This document shows positions 26,915 through 35,625 of a DNA stretch of 64,000 nt, piece by piece. The DNA comes from an uncultured Lachnospiraceae bacterium. GTDB lineage: Bacteria > Bacillota > Clostridia > Lachnospirales > Lachnospiraceae. A model generated the notes under the pieces. It was not told the DNA's origin. It was given only the letters and a program-made list of their open reading frames with translations, and did no database searches. Where the stretch lies: positions 1 to 64,000 of the forward strand of contig CANQSN010000001.1 of NCBI GenBank assembly GCA_947626505.1, in the 5' to 3' direction. The translations under genes were made by a program, and so were the position numbers. Position 1 is the first letter of the stretch; each line of letters opens with the position of its first letter.

Positions 26915-28537
26915 ATGGGTGATAAGATTAAACAGATACCTCAACAGGTATTAGAGTTTTGGCAAAAATTTTCTTCTAAACAAAAAACATTAATTATAGC
27001 GCTGACACTGGCATTGTTAATAACAGTAGTGATTTTTGTAATATTGTTTACTAGAACAACATATGAACAGATTGCAGTTTATGAGAAAACGTCAGATACG
27101 GCTTCTGCAAAAACCGTATTGGAAGAAGAAGGCATTAAGTATCAGGTAGATGATGATGGACTTACTTTAAGCGTAGATTCTTCCAGAGTTGCGGATGCGC
27201 GCATGGCTTTAGGGCAGAACAGTATTGGAGCGGGTTCAGCCAGCACTTATTCTTATGACTGGGCTTTGGATAATGACCTTTCTACCACTTCTTCAGAATT
27301 TTTAGAGAAAAAGAAGCTTGCAGACCAGGTAGGCTTAGGAGAATCAATTGTTAAGACAATTGAAGGTGTTGAAGCGGCAACAGTGCAGATTACATATGCA
27401 GATGACTCGACCTCTATTTTAGAAGAGGAGAGTGATAATACCTGCGCGGCTATGCTTACTACCAATGATAACTTCAAGAAGTCATCAGCCAAAGGTGTTG
27501 CGCAGTTTTTAGCGACATCAATCGGAAACACAGATACCAACAATATTAAGATTATTGACCAGAATGGCGCTATTCTTTTTTCCGGAGCAGAGAATGAAGA
27601 TGGAATGGCATCCATGGCTTCAGCCGATGAATATAAGGATAAGCTGACCAATGATATAAGAACTCAGGTTCAGGCGCTTTTATTAAAGTCAAGCACCTTT
27701 AACGACGTTGAGGTTGCGCCCAATATGGCTGTGGATTTTAACAGGTCTACAATTACAGATGAAGATTACTATCCGCATGACGAGAGGGAAACGGGACCGA
27801 TTTCTTACGAATATGAATATGAAAATGAAAATAATTATGATAGCGGTAAAGTAGTGGGAACTGACGCCAATGACGGAGAGGCTACTGATTATGATATTTC
27901 CAACGGTGGCGACAGCTCAGGTAACACCAATATTCATAAGACGGAATATAATAACAGTAAACGTACCACAGTTACGCAGTCGGGACTTGCAAATGTCAAT
28001 TATGAGGATTCTTCTATTTCAGTGGTGCTTAACCGATACCGTACCTATTATGAGGATGACTTAAAAGACCAGCTCAAGGAAAACGATCAGACATTTGCAG
28101 AGTTTAAGGAGCAGAATGGCGCTTCGGCGGTTATAGATGTTGATCCGGCGCTTTATACAACCGTTGCTATGGCAACAGGAATTGCCGAAGAAAATATTTC
28201 AATAAACGCCTATGAGATTCCTTTGTTCTATGATGCAGCAAAGGTATCCGCCGGCACGATGATAAGAAATTATATCCAGTATCTGCTTGCGCTTATTATA
28301 TTGGCGTTGTTGCTTTTTGTAGTATTCAAGGGTATGAAGCCGATAGAGGTGGAAGAAGTGGAACCGGAGTTATCAGTGGAACAATTGCTTGCTACAACTA
28401 AGGAGAATACTACTTTGGATGATATTGAATTTAGCGATAAATCGGCTGCCCGCGAACGTATCGAGGAATTTGTGGATCAGAATCCGGAGGCAGTGGCACA
28501 GTTGCTTCGCAACTGGTTAAACGAGGATTGGGAGTGA
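26915..28537 (+). CDS. fliF: Flagellar MS-ring protein FliF
   Basis: This 540-residue membrane ring protein has an N-terminal helix (about 24-46), a large extracytoplasmic region with ring-building motifs (YEKTSDTASAKTVLEEEGI), and a C-terminal helix (about 445-466) before the cytosolic tail that binds FliG (AQLLRNWLNED). The stretch around residues 285-345 is rich in Asp, Glu, Asn, Gly and Ser, a linker variable in this family. Confidence 0.96.
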   Translation: MGDKIKQIPQQVLEFWQKFSSKQKTLIIALTLALLITVVIFVILFTRTTYEQIAVYEKTSDTASAKTVLEEEGIKYQVDDDGLTLSVDSSRVADARMALGQNSIGAGSASTYSYDWALDNDLSTTSSEFLEKKKLADQVGLGESIVKTIEGVEAATVQITYADDSTSILEEESDNTCAAMLTTNDNFKKSSAKGVAQFLATSIGNTDTNNIKIIDQNGAILFSGAENEDGMASMASADEYKDKLTNDIRTQVQALLLKSSTFNDVEVAPNMAVDFNRSTITDEDYYPHDERETGPISYEYEYENENNYDSGKVVGTDANDGEATDYDISNGGDSSGNTNIHKTEYNNSKRTTVTQSGLANVNYEDSSISVVLNRYRTYYEDDLKDQLKENDQTFAEFKEQNGASAVIDVDPALYTTVAMATGIAEENISINAYEIPLFYDAAKVSAGTMIRNYIQYLLALIILALLLFVVFKGMKPIEVEEVEPELSVEQLLATTKENTTLDDIEFSDKSAARERIEEFVDQNPEAVAQLLRNWLNEDWE

Positions 28538-28543
28538 TAGTAT

Positions 28544-29560
28544 ATGGCACATGGTGCAGCATCGGATATTAGTGGAATTGAAAAGGCGGCAATACTTTTG
28601 ATTGCTTTGGGACCTGAGAAATCAGCAACTATTTTTAAGCATTTAAAAGAAGATGAGATTGAGCAGCTTACATTGGAGATTGCTAACACAAGAAGCGTAT
28701 CCCCGCAGGTAAAAGAGAGCGTGGTTGACGAATTTTATGAAATCTGCCTTGCGCAGCAATATATTACAGAGGGCGGTATTGGATATGCTACAGATTTGCT
28801 GGAGAAGGCTCTCGGCGCAGAAAAGGCAAGAGATGTAATAGGACGTCTGACTGCTTCGTTACAGGTTCGTCCATTCGAGTTTATCAGAAAGACAGATGCA
28901 ACTCAGTTGCTTAACTTTATTCAGGACGAGCATCCGCAGACAATTGCATTGATTTTGTCATATTTATCATCAGGACAGGCGGCGCAGATTGTATCCGCTC
29001 TGGCAGCAGATAAGCAGGCGGATGTGGCAAAACGTATTGCGCAGATGGATCGTACCAGTCCGGACGTCATTAAGGAAGTGGAAAAGGTATTGGAGAGAAA
29101 ACTGGCTTCTTTGGTAAATCAGGATTACACTATCGTTGGTGGTGTAGATGCCATTGTAGAGATTTTGAATACTGTTGATCGTGGAACAGAGAAGAATATT
29201 ATGGAAACATTGGATATTGAAGAGCCTGAATTGGCTGATGAGATTCGCCATAAGATGTTTGTGTTCGAGGATATTCTTACGCTGGACAACCGTTCAATTC
29301 AGCGTGTTCTTCGAGAAGTGGACAACAACGAGCTGGCAATTTCATTGAAGGGCGCCAACGAAGATGTGCAGAATGCTATTTTCGAGAATTTATCTTCGCG
29401 TTTGGCTACTATGATAAAGGAAGATATGGAGTTTATGGGACCGGTTCGTATGAAGGATGTAGAAGATGCGCAGCAGCGTATTGTTAATATTGTGCGTAAA
29501 CTTGAGGATAGCGGTGATATTGTTATTTCCAGAGGCGGAGGTGACGAGATAATTGTCTAA
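28544..29560 (+). CDS. fliG: Flagellar motor switch protein FliG
   Basis: A 338-residue rotor protein that transmits torque. The N-terminal domain binds FliF (SGIEKAAILLIALGPEKS), the middle has the EHPQTIALILSYL motif, and the C-terminal torque helix is present (ALKGANEDVQNAIFENLSSR). The end overlaps fliH by eight bases. Confidence 0.97.
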   Translation: MAHGAASDISGIEKAAILLIALGPEKSATIFKHLKEDEIEQLTLEIANTRSVSPQVKESVVDEFYEICLAQQYITEGGIGYATDLLEKALGAEKARDVIGRLTASLQVRPFEFIRKTDATQLLNFIQDEHPQTIALILSYLSSGQAAQIVSALAADKQADVAKRIAQMDRTSPDVIKEVEKVLERKLASLVNQDYTIVGGVDAIVEILNTVDRGTEKNIMETLDIEEPELADEIRHKMFVFEDILTLDNRSIQRVLREVDNNELAISLKGANEDVQNAIFENLSSRLATMIKEDMEFMGPVRMKDVEDAQQRIVNIVRKLEDSGDIVISRGGGDEIIV

Positions 29561-30401
29561 TCTGATAAAAGGCTTCAATGCAGTGAATGTAGAACCTTTG
29601 CTTATTAATTCAGATGAGACAGATATCGCTCGCAGAATTAATGAGGAAGTATATACAAATCAGTTAAGAATGCAGGTTTCAGAACCTGATGAGGATGGTT
29701 TTTCAGCAGGATTATATGTTTCTGAGCTGTCAGAGGAAGAATTGACGGCTGCTATGGGAGCGAATCAGCAAGATATATTAGATAGCTATGAGCCGGATGT
29801 TGAACTGGCGCATGAGGCTGCTCTGGTAGTGCAGGAGGCTTATGCCGAGTCGGAAGAAATTCTCCATAATGCAAGAATGGAGGCGGAGGATATCAAGGCT
29901 CAGGCAGCGGCTCAAGGCAAGAAAGAAGGGTATCAGCAGGGAATGGCTGATGCAGATGCCGAGATTCAGCATTTAAAGGAACAGATGGCAAATGAGCAGC
30001 GGCAGATGCAGGAGCAATTGCTTCAAGAACAGGAGCAATATCTTGAGTCTTTGGAACCGCAGTTTACAGAAGTATTATGTAATCTTTTGGAACGATTAAC
30101 AGGGGTTGTAGTGACAGGCCATAAAGAGGTCATTTTATACCTTATTAACAATGCCATGAGAGGCATTGATAACTGCCATTCTTTTGTTATTTCTGTTTCT
30201 GAGCAGGATTATTCCTATGTTGAACAGCATAAAGAACAGATATATGGATATTTGAATCCGGGAATGAATATTGAATTATTTCAGGATTCAAAACTTAATA
30301 AAAACCAATGTAAGATTGAGACAGAGGGTGGTTTGGTAGATTTGAGCCTTGATGTTCAGATGTCCCAGATGATAAAGACTCTTATGATGTTGAATGAATA
30401 A
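29553..30401 (+). CDS. fliH: Flagellar assembly protein FliH
   Basis: This 282-residue protein forms the dimeric stator of the export ATPase FliI. Start TTG 29553 overlaps the fliG stop and has GGAGGTG nine bases upstream. A long Gln/Glu-rich coiled coil (about 85-165) leads to a FliH/YscL C-terminal domain (170-275) with the E-x-V-L motif TEVLCNLLERLTG. Order and length support the call; sequence conservation is naturally low. Confidence 0.9.
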   Translation: MSNLIKGFNAVNVEPLLINSDETDIARRINEEVYTNQLRMQVSEPDEDGFSAGLYVSELSEEELTAAMGANQQDILDSYEPDVELAHEAALVVQEAYAESEEILHNARMEAEDIKAQAAAQGKKEGYQQGMADADAEIQHLKEQMANEQRQMQEQLLQEQEQYLESLEPQFTEVLCNLLERLTGVVVTGHKEVILYLINNAMRGIDNCHSFVISVSEQDYSYVEQHKEQIYGYLNPGMNIELFQDSKLNKNQCKIETEGGLVDLSLDVQMSQMIKTLMMLNE

Positions 30402-30421
30402 ATTTATATGGTTACAATAGA

Positions 30422-30454
30422 ATTCCATATTCCGAAAGGTATATGGAGTTTTTT
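30422..30454 (+). terminator. Terminator-like hairpin between fliH and fliI
   Basis: A nine-base-pair stem (30422-30430 with 30441-30449, one wobble) and a ten-base loop are followed by TTTTTT. It lies inside the operon, 20 bases before fliI translation signals, so it may attenuate rather than end transcription. Confidence 0.6.
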
Positions 30455-30473
30455 CTGAAAAGAGGTGAGGTAA

Positions 30474-31790
30474 ATGCAGCAGATTAATTTTGACAAATAT
30501 AATTCGCTACTGGATAAATCTTATGTAAAAAATCTTGGTAAGGTGGCTAAGGTTGTGGGTTTGACAGTTGAGTCCATAGGACCGGATGCAAAACTTAATG
30601 ATTTATGTGTAATTACCTCAAAGGACGGAAGCCATAAGGTGAATGCAGAGGTTGTGGGATTTCGTGACAACAGACTTTTACTTATGCCCTTTGACAACGT
30701 GGAGGGCGTAGGTCTGGGCGCTTACGTAGAAAATACCGGTAAACCGCTGCAGGTTTATGTGGGAGAAGAGCTTCTTGGAAAAAGTCTGGATGGGCTTGGA
30801 ATCCCTGCAGGGGAAAATGCAGAAACATTTTTCCTTCCGGAAAGTTACTCTGTTGAGTCACCGCCGCCCGATCCTATGAAGCGTAAGATTATTGATGAGA
30901 TTCTTCCGCTGGGAGTCAAAGCGGTAGACGGATTGATTACTGTCGGCAAGGGACAGCGTATTGGTATTTTTGCGGGTTCAGGCGTGGGAAAGAGTACGTT
31001 GCTTGGAATGTTTTCCAGAAATACAAAGGCGGATATAAATGTAATAGCGCTTATTGGAGAGCGCGGACGTGAGGTAAGAGAATTTATCGAGAGAGATTTA
31101 GGGGAAGAGGGAATGAAACGCTCGGTATTGGTGGTGGCAACCTCTGATAAGCCGGCGTTAATCCGCAGTAAGGCTGCTAAAACAGCTACTGCTGTGGCAG
31201 AATATTTCAGGGATAAGGGAAAGGACGTATTATTGATGATGGATTCCCTGACTCGTTTTTCTATGGCGCAAAGGGAGATTGGGTTGGCTTCCGGAGAACC
31301 GCCTGTTACCAGAGGATACCCGCCAAGCGTTTACTCGGAGATGCCAAAGCTATTGGAGAGGGCGGGCTGTTCTGAAAAGGGCTCAATTACGGGATTGTAC
31401 ACAGTTTTGGTAGATGGCGACGACTTTAACGAGCCGATTACGGATACTGCAAGAAGTATTTTAGATGGGCATATTGTACTTTCAAGGCGTCTTGCTCAAA
31501 AGAACCATTATCCTGCCATTGACGTTATGGCAAGCATTTCCAGATGCATGAGCCAGATTGCCACAAAGGAGCATAAGGATGCAGCGGGGCGTATGAGAAA
31601 TGTGCTTACAACGTATAATGAGGCGGAGGACTTGATTAATATTGGCGCATATAAGGCGGGCTCAAATCAGGAGATTGATTATGCTATTTCCAAGATTGAG
31701 AGTGTAAATGAATTTCTTCGACAGGACGTGGAGTCCAAGATGACATTGGAGGATACGTTGAACCTTCTTAACGAAACTTTTGAAGAATGA
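30474..31790 (+). CDS. fliI: Flagellum-specific ATP synthase FliI
   Basis: This 438-residue ATPase drives export of flagellar subunits. It has Walker A AGSGVGKST (about 167-175), Walker B (DVLLMMDSLTRF) and the conserved SGEPPVTRGYPPSVYSEMPK. GAGGTGAGG precedes ATG 30474. It is the direct partner of FliH and FliJ in the cytosol. Confidence 0.97.
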   Translation: MQQINFDKYNSLLDKSYVKNLGKVAKVVGLTVESIGPDAKLNDLCVITSKDGSHKVNAEVVGFRDNRLLLMPFDNVEGVGLGAYVENTGKPLQVYVGEELLGKSLDGLGIPAGENAETFFLPESYSVESPPPDPMKRKIIDEILPLGVKAVDGLITVGKGQRIGIFAGSGVGKSTLLGMFSRNTKADINVIALIGERGREVREFIERDLGEEGMKRSVLVVATSDKPALIRSKAAKTATAVAEYFRDKGKDVLLMMDSLTRFSMAQREIGLASGEPPVTRGYPPSVYSEMPKLLERAGCSEKGSITGLYTVLVDGDDFNEPITDTARSILDGHIVLSRRLAQKNHYPAIDVMASISRCMSQIATKEHKDAAGRMRNVLTTYNEAEDLINIGAYKAGSNQEIDYAISKIESVNEFLRQDVESKMTLEDTLNLLNETFEE

Positions 31791-31805
31791 TAGGTTGGTG
31801 AAAAT

Positions 31806-32270
31806 ATGGCTGTTTTCAAGTATTCCATGCAAAATGTTTTAAACGTGAAGTATAAATTGGAAGATCAGGCAAAGACTGCATTTTCACAAGCTCAGATGAA
31901 GGTAAATGAGGCAAGGGAAGAACTATTAGGTATTGCTAACCGAAAGCTTGGGTATGAGCAGGAAAAGCGCAGGCTTATGAGTCAGATTTTAAATGTACGT
32001 AAGTTGAATGAATGTCAGATAGCTATCGAAACTATGGAATATTATGAAGAACAGCAAAAAAGAAAAATTGCCGCGCTGGAAGCAGTCTTGGACAGCGCAA
32101 GGCGTAAGCTTAACGAGGCGATGATTGAGAGAAAAACGCACGAGAAGTTAAAAGATAACGAATTTCAGGAGTTTTTACAGGAATTAAACAGGCAGGAAAA
32201 AAAGGAAATTGATGAGTTAGTTAGTTTTAAACATAATAAAGCGGGTGACGATAATGAAGAAAGTGAATGA
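31806..32270 (+). CDS. fliJ: Flagellar export protein FliJ
   Basis: This 154-residue predicted helical coiled-coil protein begins with FKYSMQNVLNVKYKLED, the family N terminus. It acts as central stalk in FliI. The gene follows fliI by 15 bases and overlaps the next gene by 17. Confidence 0.93.
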   Translation: MAVFKYSMQNVLNVKYKLEDQAKTAFSQAQMKVNEAREELLGIANRKLGYEQEKRRLMSQILNVRKLNECQIAIETMEYYEEQQKRKIAALEAVLDSARRKLNEAMIERKTHEKLKDNEFQEFLQELNRQEKKEIDELVSFKHNKAGDDNEESE

Positions 32271-33045
32271 TGGATTTAATACAATTCCAATAACAGAGTA
32301 TAAGCCGGAAACTAAAAAGCATGAAGCCGGAAGCGGCAAAAGCGCATTGGTATGTATTACGATTATTTTACTTTTTATAGTTATATTTATGATATGTGTG
32401 AGAATGGATGTGGGAGGATTTGGGAGCGCTACGTTAAGGCCTGTCTTGAAGGATGTTCCGTTATTGAATAAGATACTTCCGCCTGCGACAGATGAAGAGG
32501 TGGCGGCGGAAAGCGGCTATAGCAGCCTTTCACAGGCAGTTACAAAAATCGGGGAATTGGAGAAAGAAATAGAAGCCTTGAAAACAGCGCAGAATACAGC
32601 GGAAGGCGATAATTCAGATACAGCGGCATTACAGAGCAGAATACAGGAGCTGGAGAATCAGGTTGCAACATTAAAGGTTTATGAGGATAATCAAAAGAAC
32701 TTTGAAGCCACAAAAGAGGATTTTTACAGAGAGGTTGTATATAATGACAACGTGGATGTAAGCGATTATACAAAATGGTATGAGTCCATGAATGAAGATA
32801 CTGCGGCAAAGCTGTATAAGGAAGCGGTTAAGACTGAGGAGACGGATGCCAAAAATAAAGAATTGGCTGAGGCGTATTCGCATATGAAGCCGGAGAAGGC
32901 TGCGAAAATTTTAGAAAATATGACAGCAGACTTAGATACAGTAGTAAATATTTTGGATGCTATGAGCGCTAAGGACAGAGGTGAGATTATGGGGGAAATG
33001 AGCTCTGCCTACGCCGCAAAAATAACAAAAAAGATGTCATATTAG
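32254..33045 (+). CDS. MotE-like flagellar protein with MgtE-N-type domain
   Basis: About 263 residues from ATG 32254 with GGGTGA upstream. One N-terminal transmembrane helix (about residues 30-50), a coiled coil (about 95-145) and a C-terminal repeat-like domain follow (MKPEKAAKILENM, then LDAMSAKDRGEIMGEMS) that resembles the MgtE N domain. Known family members (MotE) stabilise the stator proteins MotA and MotB. B. subtilis has ylxF at this place in the operon. Assignment to that group is likely but by pattern only. Confidence 0.82.
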   Translation: MKKVNDGFNTIPITEYKPETKKHEAGSGKSALVCITIILLFIVIFMICVRMDVGGFGSATLRPVLKDVPLLNKILPPATDEEVAAESGYSSLSQAVTKIGELEKEIEALKTAQNTAEGDNSDTAALQSRIQELENQVATLKVYEDNQKNFEATKEDFYREVVYNDNVDVSDYTKWYESMNEDTAAKLYKEAVKTEETDAKNKELAEAYSHMKPEKAAKILENMTADLDTVVNILDAMSAKDRGEIMGEMSSAYAAKITKKMSY

Positions 33046-33049
33046 TATT

Positions 33050-33075
33050 TAGAAATAAAGCTTTATGTCCGATAT
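33050..33075 (+). promoter_or_regulatory. Candidate sigma-28 promoter before fliK
   Basis: TAGA (33050-33053), 15 bases, and CCGATAT (33069-33075) come close to the sigma-28 pattern TAAA-N15-GCCGATAA/T. It lies in the 96-base gap before fliK. Confidence 0.4.
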
Positions 33076-33141
33076 AAATATTGATATTGTAAGGATGAAA
33101 AAAGCCTTCAATATACAACATATAGGAAAGGAGGGTAAGGT

Positions 33142-34533
33142 ATGGCGATTGTGAACATTCAGGGAATTACTGCAGCGACTGAGGGATTGGCGGCAAGCGT
33201 ACAGAAATCAGATTCAGGCAAGGCAGTTTCATTCTCTAATGTAATGAATCAGGCTAGTTACCAGAAGACATACAGCTCTGATAGCGGTAAAGTATCTGCC
33301 GATAATGTCAAATCGAATAAGCCGGACGCTTCACAGAATAAGCCAAAGGAAACAGATAATAATGTTAAGGCTGATTCTAAACGGGAAGATGTCTCGCCTA
33401 AAAAGCTTGATACAGAGCAGAAGCAGAAGGAAGTTAAGGAAGACGCTGCTGTTAATAACGAGGCAGAAACCATAGAAACTGTTGATTCAGAAGCGCTTGA
33501 CAGCATTGATGATATAACAGAAGTAATCGACCAGATTGGACAGGTCATTATGGAAGTGTTGAACATTGATGCAGAAGAACTTCAGTCACTTCTTAATCAG
33601 TTGAAGCTGACGCCGGAGGATTTGCTTGTGCCGGATAATGTCTTAAAAGTAGTTATGACCGAGACAGGTTCAAACTCCATGATGGATATTCTCAATAATG
33701 AAGAATTATCGCAAATGGTTAAAAATCTTATGGAACAGATTAATAGTATTAAAAGTCAGGCTCAGATTTCAGACGAGATGGTTGTAGCGGCGGCTCACAT
33801 TGATGTCACAGGAGATGAAGCGGATTCAGGACAGGATGTTTTAGAGGATGTTCCGGAGAATTTAGAAGATTCGGAAGAAACCTATGTGGAAGGCGTAAAG
33901 GTTGTACTTCAGTCGGATACAGCGCCGATGCAGCAGGAGGCAGGCGGGCAGCAGCCTAAAGGACAGACAGATTTAAGACAGGCGGCAATGCCGGAGATGC
34001 ATAATACCAGCGGTGAACAGGCGGTATTCCAGAATTTGGTTCAAGCAGTATCCAATACTCAGACAGCTAATGTTTCCGGTGTGGCTCAGGCTGTAGATAT
34101 TGTTACACAGATAGTAGAGCAGATTAAGACTGTAGTAAAGTCTACCACCACAAGTATGGAGTTGCAGCTCAATCCGGCAAGTCTGGGTAAAGTTCATATT
34201 CAGATTGTATCCAGAGAGGGTATGATTACAGCGCAGATTACAGCGCAGACGGAGACTGCAAGAAACGCAATAGAAGCGCAGCTTTCAACTTTGAAGGAAA
34301 CATTCCAGAATCAGGGACTTAAAGTAGAGGCAGTGGAAGTTGCAGTTGATCCTAACGGATTTCAGGATTTAGCTCAGCGTGAGTTTGAGCAGCAGCGCAG
34401 ACAGAATTCTTCAAAATCAAAGAAACAGCTTAATCTTGAGGATATGGATGACGAAGAAGAACTTACTGAAGAAGAAGCTATAAATGTTGACATGATGCAG
34501 CGCGCAGGCAATCAGGTTGATTTCATAGCATAG
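33142..34533 (+). CDS. fliK: Flagellar hook-length control protein FliK
   Basis: This 463-residue protein has a long disordered, acidic and Gln/Lys-rich N-terminal two thirds (the export and ruler part). A C-terminal Flg_hook domain follows (about 340-425): MELQLNPASLGKVHIQIVS, then ARNAIEAQLSTLKETFQNQG. AAAGGAGGG precedes ATG 33142. FliK measures hook length and switches export specificity at FlhB. Confidence 0.93.
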   Translation: MAIVNIQGITAATEGLAASVQKSDSGKAVSFSNVMNQASYQKTYSSDSGKVSADNVKSNKPDASQNKPKETDNNVKADSKREDVSPKKLDTEQKQKEVKEDAAVNNEAETIETVDSEALDSIDDITEVIDQIGQVIMEVLNIDAEELQSLLNQLKLTPEDLLVPDNVLKVVMTETGSNSMMDILNNEELSQMVKNLMEQINSIKSQAQISDEMVVAAAHIDVTGDEADSGQDVLEDVPENLEDSEETYVEGVKVVLQSDTAPMQQEAGGQQPKGQTDLRQAAMPEMHNTSGEQAVFQNLVQAVSNTQTANVSGVAQAVDIVTQIVEQIKTVVKSTTTSMELQLNPASLGKVHIQIVSREGMITAQITAQTETARNAIEAQLSTLKETFQNQGLKVEAVEVAVDPNGFQDLAQREFEQQRRQNSSKSKKQLNLEDMDDEEELTEEEAINVDMMQRAGNQVDFIA

Positions 34534-34551
34534 GTAATGTAGTTATTGGTA

Positions 34552-34601
34552 ATATATAAATGTAATTTATATATGAGTATTTAGGCAATCAAGCAGATTG
34601 C
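34552..34601 (+). repeat. Two adjacent hairpins between fliK and flgD
   Basis: A perfect ten-base-pair AT stem (34552-34561 with 34565-34574, loop of three) is followed by GCAATC/GATTGC (34585-34590 with 34596-34601), ending four bases before the flgD ribosome site. No T-run, so not a terminator. Confidence 0.6.
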
Positions 34602-34617
34602 AGAAAGGAGACGCATA

Positions 34618-35109
34618 ATGAGTATGACTAATCCAGTTAAAGGTGTTGATTCATCTACAGTAACTGATATTAACTCTATTGAGAATAAGAGCAGCGGATT
34701 AGATAAGGACACATTTTTACAGTTGTTGGTTGCGCAGATGAAGTATCAGGATCCGTTGGAGCCGGCATCTTCCACAGAGTATATTTCACAGTTGGCGCAG
34801 TTTACATCATTAGAGGAGATGGAGAATCTTAATCAATCATTTGACCAGTCGGATGCACAGTCGTTAGTAGGTTCATATGTGATAATGAAGACTATTGGTA
34901 TAGATGGCAAAGAAGATTATATAAGTGGTTTGGTTGATTATGTTACCATGCATAATGGAAAGCCATATTTGTCAATTAATGATGGTTTTTATGATTATAG
35001 TGATTTGGATTCCGTAGTAGATATTGACTATATGATGGCGCTGGCAGCACAGCAGGATAAAGAAGCATCAGCAAACAATGCTGAATCAGGTAATTCAAGC
35101 GGTGAATAG
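34618..35109 (+). CDS. flgD: Flagellar basal body rod modification / hook cap protein FlgD
   Basis: A 163-residue hook scaffolding protein. The N-terminal signature LDKDTFLQLLVAQMKYQDPLEP is nearly invariant in FlgD, with EYISQLAQFTSLEEM after it. It lacks the longer C-terminal beta domains of E. coli FlgD, as is usual in Clostridia. AAGGAG precedes ATG 34618. Confidence 0.95.
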   Translation: MSMTNPVKGVDSSTVTDINSIENKSSGLDKDTFLQLLVAQMKYQDPLEPASSTEYISQLAQFTSLEEMENLNQSFDQSDAQSLVGSYVIMKTIGIDGKEDYISGLVDYVTMHNGKPYLSINDGFYDYSDLDSVVDIDYMMALAAQQDKEASANNAESGNSSGE

Positions 35110-35144
35110 CAAATAGGAAGAACAGTGCGCAGGGAGGCGGAAGT

Positions 35145-35543
35145 ATGAATCCGATAGCTAATCAGTTTACTTCTCTTGAATACATTAATGCAAATTATCC
35201 CAAATCCGAAGAGTCAAAACGAGTTTCCGGTTCTGCTGCAGAAGTATCCTTTTCAGAAGTTTTACAGTCAAAAAAGCAGGTTTATGATAAACCTGAGGTT
35301 GCATTTTCAAAACATGCCAACCAAAGGCTGCAGCTTCGTAATATGAAGCTTTCAGACGAGCAAATGGATAGGCTTAATTATGGAGTAGAACAGGCAAGAC
35401 AGAAGAATATCAGGGAATCGCTGATATTTGTGGATAATATGGCGTTTATTGTGAACATACCGAATAATACGGTGGTTACAGCAATGAATGGGGAAGACGA
35501 GCAAAAAGTATTTACAAACATTGATGGAGCCGTTATTTCATAA
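35145..35543 (+). CDS. TIGR02530-family flagellar operon protein
   Basis: A 132-residue protein between flgD and flgE, where the conserved but uncharacterised TIGR02530 flagellar family is usually found. The conserved core is FSKHANQRLQLRNMKLSDEQ and the C-terminal DNMAFIVNIPNNTVVTAM. AGGGAGG precedes ATG 35145. Proposed to act in hook assembly; no enzyme motif is visible. Confidence 0.88.
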   Translation: MNPIANQFTSLEYINANYPKSEESKRVSGSAAEVSFSEVLQSKKQVYDKPEVAFSKHANQRLQLRNMKLSDEQMDRLNYGVEQARQKNIRESLIFVDNMAFIVNIPNNTVVTAMNGEDEQKVFTNIDGAVIS

Positions 35544-35625
35544 CCGGACCGATAAGGAGGTTACTGCTTCTGAATGACAGATGAGGCAGGAGAAAGGCGG
35601 CCTGATATTAAGGAGGTCATTAATT

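Noticed and set aside
33258..33566. Reverse-strand Ser-rich frame inside fliK
   Set aside because: It is a shadow of fliK codon bias (Glu/Asp/Lys-rich gene read backwards), with no ribosome site.
35549..35555. CCGATAA before flgE as sigma-28 -10
   Set aside because: No TAAA-like -35 at 14-16 bases upstream, and it overlaps a ribosome site region.
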